Below the pieces are notes generated by a model, which worked only from the letters and a program-made list of their open reading frames with translations, did no database searches and was not told the DNA's origin. Below are positions 12,769 through 15,088 of a stretch of DNA of 15,088 bases, one piece after another. Position numbers and translations under genes: made by a program. Positions within the stretch are counted from its first letter, which is position 1. Each line of letters starts with the position of its first letter. The DNA comes from Puniceicoccaceae bacterium (GTDB taxonomy: Bacteria; Verrucomicrobiota; Verrucomicrobiia; Opitutales; Coraliomargaritaceae), in the NCBI GenBank assembly GCA_003566795.1, contig PXBU01000021.1:1-15088 (forward strand). Reading direction: 5' to 3'.

Positions 12769-13782
12769 TTATGAAGCCAGCCCTTGGTAGAATTCGAGGC
12801 ATTCCGCCAGCGCCGGAATGCCGTCTGAGGGCGTCAGATTCCGTCGGCAGGAGGCGACCACCGCCAAGCCCTGGCGCAGGCTTTCGAGGATAGGCTTGTC
12901 GTGGTAGAGTCCTTCCAGAAATCCGGCGCAGAAGGCATGATCGACTCCGGCGGAGCCGACGCGCCGGGCACTGGGAAGCAAGTATCCGTTTTGATGGTGA
13001 AAGCTTCCCTCGCGGCTCAGATAAACGGCACTCCCCGAGCTTCGAATGACCACCGCCTGGCGAATCCCCTGTTCCATTAGCACTTTGGCCGCCTGATGCG
13101 CGAGCTCCGGATCGAATTGTCCGTCGGCATAGAGAGCGGTCCCGGTTAGCTCCTCGGTCAGGCGATCGTTGACGATGAGATAATCGGTCTCCGCCATGCT
13201 TTCGGAAAACTGCTCCAGTTTTTGATGGCGCTCCGTTAGGGCCATCTCCACGACGGTGGTGATCTTTTGTTTGCGGGCGTCGCGGAGCAGCTGGGTCGCG
13301 CCCCGGCGCCCGAATTCTGGAACATACTTGTCCAACTGGCCCAGAGCGCCGAGGGAACCGAGGAAAAGGATGCGGGGATTGACGGCCCCGAGCTTTACAT
13401 CGCCTCGTGTGAAGGTGTCGCCGATCCCGCTGTAGTGGAAGCAGGTATGCTGGCCGCTGGATTCCACGGTAAAGACATCCGTGTAGCCGGTGCTGGCTCC
13501 TTCGACCGCGAGCAATTGATCCGTGTTGATCCTGTATTGCTTGCAACACTCAAGGATCATCTTTCCATCGAGATCCTGGCCTATCTTGGCAGCGGCGTGC
13601 AGTGGAAAATCCGCGCCGAGTCGCGCCAGATTGACCAGCACGTTGAGCGGGGCACCACCATTACTGATATGCTCACCCTTCACCCGGGCGCTGCTGCGCT
13701 CCTGCGGGTAGTGGTCGAGCACTTTGTGGTAGTCCACCACGAAGGTTCCCACGGCCATGAGTGGAGATGGCTTAGCGGTCAT
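12769..13782 (-). CDS. PfkB/ribokinase-family sugar kinase
   Basis: Phosphorylates a sugar or similar alcohol with ATP; substrate unknown. It is 337 residues, normal for the family. The first signature is present as NGGAPLNVLVNLARLGAD near residues 41-58, and a lid-like GIGDTFT segment follows. The second signature is altered: GAGD, which forms the anion hole, reads AGVD (278-281), then HAFCAGFL. The base Asp (D281) is kept, so activity is likely but not certain. The ATG at 13782 overlaps the end of the upstream membrane-protein gene by 11 bp, so translation is probably coupled. A second ATG eight codons in (MAVGTF) also fits. Fructokinase is one possibility, and nothing in the window selects a substrate. 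It is not adjacent to the fucose genes. Confidence 0.85.
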   Translation of the reverse strand: MTAKPSPLMAVGTFVVDYHKVLDHYPQERSSARVKGEHISNGGAPLNVLVNLARLGADFPLHAAAKIGQDLDGKMILECCKQYRINTDQLLAVEGASTGYTDVFTVESSGQHTCFHYSGIGDTFTRGDVKLGAVNPRILFLGSLGALGQLDKYVPEFGRRGATQLLRDARKQKITTVVEMALTERHQKLEQFSESMAETDYLIVNDRLTEELTGTALYADGQFDPELAHQAAKVLMEQGIRQAVVIRSSGSAVYLSREGSFHHQNGYLLPSARRVGSAGVDHAFCAGFLEGLYHDKPILESLRQGLAVVASCRRNLTPSDGIPALAECLEFYQGLAS

Positions 13783-14626
13783 CGCGGGAGGTATTCTCGG
13801 TTAGATAAGAGAGCAAAGTCACCCAGATCGTCACGGCCAGTATCGCCATGGGGATCTGCAGTTCCGGAGGAAAGAAATATACCATAAAAGCCATCGGGAT
13901 CCAGAAGGCCCAGTTGCTGATCAGCATCGGCAGCATCTTAGTGCCCCAAAAAGTGCGAAAGGGAGAGGCCTGTCGCAGTACCGCCCGCCAGCAAAAACGG
14001 TTGTTCTTCCACAGGTAAAGTATGGCTTGATAGGGATTGGCAAAAAAGACAGTCCAAATAAACTGGTCGAAACTGACTTTGGTGGCCAGTTCGGTAAAGG
14101 AGTTTCCGGCCCCGAAGACATCCACCTGCCAAGCGTAGCGGTAATGTTGGGTCAGCCCCATGATACTCCAGATGATGAAGTTGAAGGTCGCGCTGCCCGT
14201 GTTGTGCTGGGTCCAGCGTTTTTCTTTACTCATCAGCACCCGCAGGCACTCTACCAGTATCCCAACCGAGAGCCCCATGCCGACCGAGGCGAAGAGCACG
14301 CCGGTCTTTTCCTGTAAAGCCACCAGGGCATTAAACACGCCGTGCGATGCTGGCACCAGATAGTAGAGCACTGCGATCCCCATCATCAATGCCCAGATCC
14401 AGAGGGCTGGCTGAAATGTCCTTTTGGCCGCGTTCACCCCGATGCGGATGCTGTTGGCGAACATGTCATCCCAGTAGGGCGGGTCCGCCGGAAGGGCCGG
14501 GGCAGGCGTCCACCCGGACCCGCTGGTGCATAGGTGGTTGCGTCCGCGGTAGTGCCGCCGGTTTTCGCTGAATTGGCTGCCCTGCCAGTCGTGGTTCGAT
14601 AGTGTCGAATCAGTTATTGCGAACAT
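13772..14626 (-). CDS. Polytopic membrane protein, weakly Mpv17/PMP22-like
   Basis: A 284-residue protein with a soluble N-terminal part (about 1-54) and several hydrophobic segments, including FQPALWIWALMMGIAVLYYL, LFASVGMGLSVGILV, TFNFIIWSIMGL, a middle KVSFDQFIWTVFF and a final AFWIPMAFMVYFF with IWVTLLSYLTEN. The sequence FDQ then a later NWAFWIPMAF then a W near the end resembles the Mpv17/PMP22 pattern (DQ, then W-x-x-W-P, then LSYL). I saw this by eye and it is weak. The ATG at 14626 is chosen because codon third positions are GC-rich from about residue 11. An alternative ATG at 14464 gives a 230-residue protein starting just before the first helix. Its end overlaps the kinase start by 11 bp, which suggests co-expression and perhaps joint handling of one substrate. 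Function not known. Confidence 0.65.
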   Translation of the reverse strand: MFAITDSTLSNHDWQGSQFSENRRHYRGRNHLCTSGSGWTPAPALPADPPYWDDMFANSIRIGVNAAKRTFQPALWIWALMMGIAVLYYLVPASHGVFNALVALQEKTGVLFASVGMGLSVGILVECLRVLMSKEKRWTQHNTGSATFNFIIWSIMGLTQHYRYAWQVDVFGAGNSFTELATKVSFDQFIWTVFFANPYQAILYLWKNNRFCWRAVLRQASPFRTFWGTKMLPMLISNWAFWIPMAFMVYFFPPELQIPMAILAVTIWVTLLSYLTENTSRDDR

Positions 14627-14923
14627 TGTGTTGCTTGAAGCGTGGTGTCATGACGTCTGTCGGCGGCTGCTTAGCTTGAAAGCGCTGGCCGGACCGATCA
14701 GGAAGAGCCATTCGTCAAGCAACTGAAACGCCAATTGCAGGGATCGGAATAAAATATTCGTTTTTTTCCGATTAAGGACACGGTCGAGCTTACCTCGCAC
14801 CGCGCCGGTTGGCAGACTTGGACGTTCTGCACTGCAATTACATAATCCGGGGAGCATAATAAAAATATATTAGCCTGGCAAAATATATTTGACTTCACAG
14901 GGGTCCTGTGTTGGGCTGGCGGC
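14627..14923. other. AT-rich divergent region before the RAYT gene
   Basis: This 297-bp gap holds a palindrome GTCATGAC (14647-14654), an ATCGGAA/TTCCGAT inverted repeat (14743-14749 with 14766-14772), and a direct repeat AAAATATATT at 14862-14871 and 14880-14889 (18-bp period). A perfect CACAGG/CCTGTG hairpin (14896-14901 with 14905-14910, loop GGT) lies 13 bp before the transposase ATG. The last two could control transposase expression. No gene or tRNA is seen. Confidence 0.5.
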
Positions 14924-15088
14924 ATGAATATACGGAGATGGAAAGTTGAGGGCGGCGTGCAGGCGGTCTACCACTGCATGACTCGTACGGTGAATGGTGA
15001 GCGTTTGTTTGAGGATCGTGAGAAGGAGGTGCTGCGTAAGATGATCTGGCAGGTGGCGGACTTCTGTGGGGTGCAGGTGCTGACCTAC
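14924..15088 (+). CDS. REP-associated tyrosine transposase (RAYT, Y1/HUH family), 3' end outside window
   Basis: The first 55 codons of a gene cut by the right edge. The N-terminus has GGVQAVYHCMTRTVNG, then RLFEDREKEVLRKM and a GVQVLTY segment. This is the standard opening of the Y1 transposase family that RAYTs belong to. The HUH motif and catalytic Tyr would follow beyond the window, so activity cannot be judged. RAYTs are single-copy, vertically kept transposases whose substrates are GTAG-headed REP hairpins; such hairpins occur at several places in this window. No strong Shine-Dalgarno precedes the ATG, and a short perfect hairpin ends 13 bp upstream. Confidence 0.85.
   Translation, partial: MNIRRWKVEGGVQAVYHCMTRTVNGERLFEDREKEVLRKMIWQVADFCGVQVLTY

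Noticed and set aside
1..15088. CRISPR array, tRNA or rRNA genes, prophage or defence genes
   Set aside because: No regularly spaced repeats, tRNA T-loop motif or rRNA-like segments, and no phage, toxin or nuclease-type defence proteins were found by eye.

Overview
The window looks like a chromosomal segment from a Verrucomicrobiota bacterium, most plausibly class Opitutia (Puniceicoccales/Coraliomargarita-like). This is inferred from family memory, not from a database search. The basis is moderate-to-high GC with few recognisable Shine-Dalgarno sites, an unusual adenylate-kinase-like protein with an extra C-terminal domain, a ThrRS without a TGS domain, a FucU/fucose-isomerase pair, and a REP-associated (RAYT/Y1) transposase with matching GTAG-headed hairpins between genes. 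No phage, plasmid, CRISPR or defence island is visible; most genes are housekeeping or metabolic.

Layout. 1-924: the 3' end of a gene for a histidine-containing, probably extracytoplasmic domain, convergent with a DUF420 (YozB/CtaM-like) five-helix membrane protein; such genes usually sit near cytochrome-oxidase or copper-handling loci. 925-4178, minus strand: dinB (DNA polymerase IV) and thrS, each ending in a copy of the same ~55-bp double-hairpin repeat. 4179-4519: gene-free. 4520-5737, plus: the adenylate-kinase-like protein. 5887-8084, minus: a two-gene sugar operon, fucU (mutarotase) then an L-fucose-isomerase-family protein, with a perfect 12-bp hairpin between them. 8324-12573, plus: miaA (tRNA dimethylallyltransferase) with a good sigma-70-type promoter, two tandem paralogous membrane-anchored proteins of unknown function, and rnd (RNase D). 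12769-14626, minus: a polytopic membrane protein overlapping a PfkB-family sugar kinase by 11 bp. 14924-end, plus: the first 55 codons of a RAYT transposase.

Function and interplay. FucU interconverts fucose anomers and should feed the neighbouring isomerase, giving the first steps of L-fucose (or a similar deoxysugar) catabolism. The PfkB kinase is not adjacent to them, so its sugar is unknown. MiaA and RNase D both act on tRNA; the two paralogues between them have no evident link to RNA.

The most interesting signal is the repeats. At least five intergenic sites carry a GTAG tetranucleotide directly followed by a hairpin, in several sequence families. Three of them (1006-1060, 2286-2344, 12580-12655) have two-hairpin, inverted-pair (REPIN-like) architecture, and a RAYT-type gene begins at the right edge. 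In two genes the TAG of GTAG serves as the stop codon, and in dinB the repeat encodes the last residues and the stop. Secondary items are the fused adenylate-kinase-like protein, the tandem paralogues, the TGS-less ThrRS with a Cys-X-Cys insert, and a kinase whose anion-hole motif departs from the family.
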